64,000 nt of DNA from Hydrogenoanaerobacterium saccharovorans (GTDB taxonomy: Bacteria > Bacillota > Clostridia > Oscillospirales > Ruminococcaceae): assembly GCF_003814745.1 (NCBI RefSeq), contig NZ_RKRD01000001.1:1860001-1924000 (forward strand), written 5' to 3'. The notes below the pieces were generated by a model. It was not told where the DNA came from, ran no database searches, and saw only the letters and a list, made by a program, of their open reading frames with translations. Of this stretch, positions 63,905 to 64,000 are shown in pieces. A program made the position numbers and the translations under genes. Positions within the stretch are counted from its first letter, which is position 1, and each line of letters starts with the position of its first letter.

Positions 63905-64000
63905 CTATCTACCGCCAAAACCTGCGTTCATAGATGAAGATATAAAATACTTTTGGAAAGCAAAAAACACTAAAATAATCGGTACAATACTAATAGTTGC
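63905..64000 (-). CDS. carbohydrate ABC transporter permease, C-terminal end (cut by window edge)
   Basis: Only the last 31 residues are present. They contain VPIILVFFAFQKYFISSSMNAGFGGR, a shape typical of the final helix and tail of MalG-type CUT1 permeases (VFxFFQRYF followed by a short glycine-rich tail). Placed directly before the binding-protein gene on the same strand, with a 56-base gap. Confidence 0.75.
   Translation of the reverse strand, partial: ATISIVPIILVFFAFQKYFISSSMNAGFGGR

Overview
The window comes from a moderately AT-rich anaerobic Bacillota genome, most likely class Clostridia and perhaps near the Oscillospirales/Ruminococcaceae. The evidence is the split glycine decarboxylase (gcvPA/gcvPB), the Rnf complex in C-D-G-E-A-B order, pyruvate formate-lyase, frequent TTG/GTG starts, strong GGAGG ribosome sites, Clostridia-type lipoproteins and a DUF6514 gene. 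I saw no rRNA, tRNA, CRISPR array, phage or insertion sequence.

Layout. 1-6.3 kb (minus): glycine cleavage operon gcvT-gcvH-gcvPA-gcvPB with lipoate ligase and a lipoamide dehydrogenase that runs off the left edge. Its leader carries a good sigma-A promoter, a 50-codon ORF and a terminator-like hairpin inside that ORF. 6.4-9.5 kb: PepD-like dipeptidase and a MATE exporter. 9.5-14.8 kb (minus): basic-membrane-protein-type ABC importer (lipoprotein, double ATPase, two permeases). 15.1-18.2 kb: pflB-pflA. 18.3-26.1 kb: an extracytoplasmic flavin and energy module, with a DUF1622 membrane protein and an FMN-binding lipoprotein (minus) divergent from apbE, a Gx-type membrane protein and rnfCDGEAB (plus). 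26.2-28.3 kb: a MtaA/uroporphyrinogen decarboxylase-like protein, a DUF2284 protein and a DUF6514 protein. 28.8-33.3 kb (minus): DedA protein and a three-subunit molybdenum hydroxylase (xanthine dehydrogenase type) behind a purine riboswitch. 33.4-37 kb: proC, a large lipoprotein and an AlkD-like protein.

37-52 kb is an L-fucose utilisation locus: fucA, fucK-like kinase, fucO, fucI and fucU on the minus strand, a divergent DeoR regulator, a membrane-anchored sugar-binding protein with a YesM/YesN-like two-component pair, and a ribose-type ABC importer on the plus strand. Fucose would be imported, isomerised, phosphorylated and cleaved, and the lactaldehyde reduced to 1,2-propanediol. 52-57.7 kb holds two chemoreceptors around a decayed LacI regulator. 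57.9-64 kb (minus) is a second sugar locus: solute-binding protein and permease, two related SIS-domain proteins flanking an N-acetylglucosamine-kinase-like ATPase, and an intracellular DUF6259 glycosidase-like protein. It is the best candidate for an uncharacterised amino-sugar pathway.

The most interesting signals are the variant purine riboswitch before the hydroxylase operon, the gcv leader with an ORF overlapping a terminator, a perfect 58-bp palindrome at 57.9 kb, the LacI pseudogene, matched operators around the fuc/DeoR promoters, a Lys/Thr/Ala-rich insert in one chemoreceptor, and a lipoamide dehydrogenase with no ordinary start codon. All positions and readings were made by eye; family names rest on motif recognition, not on a search.
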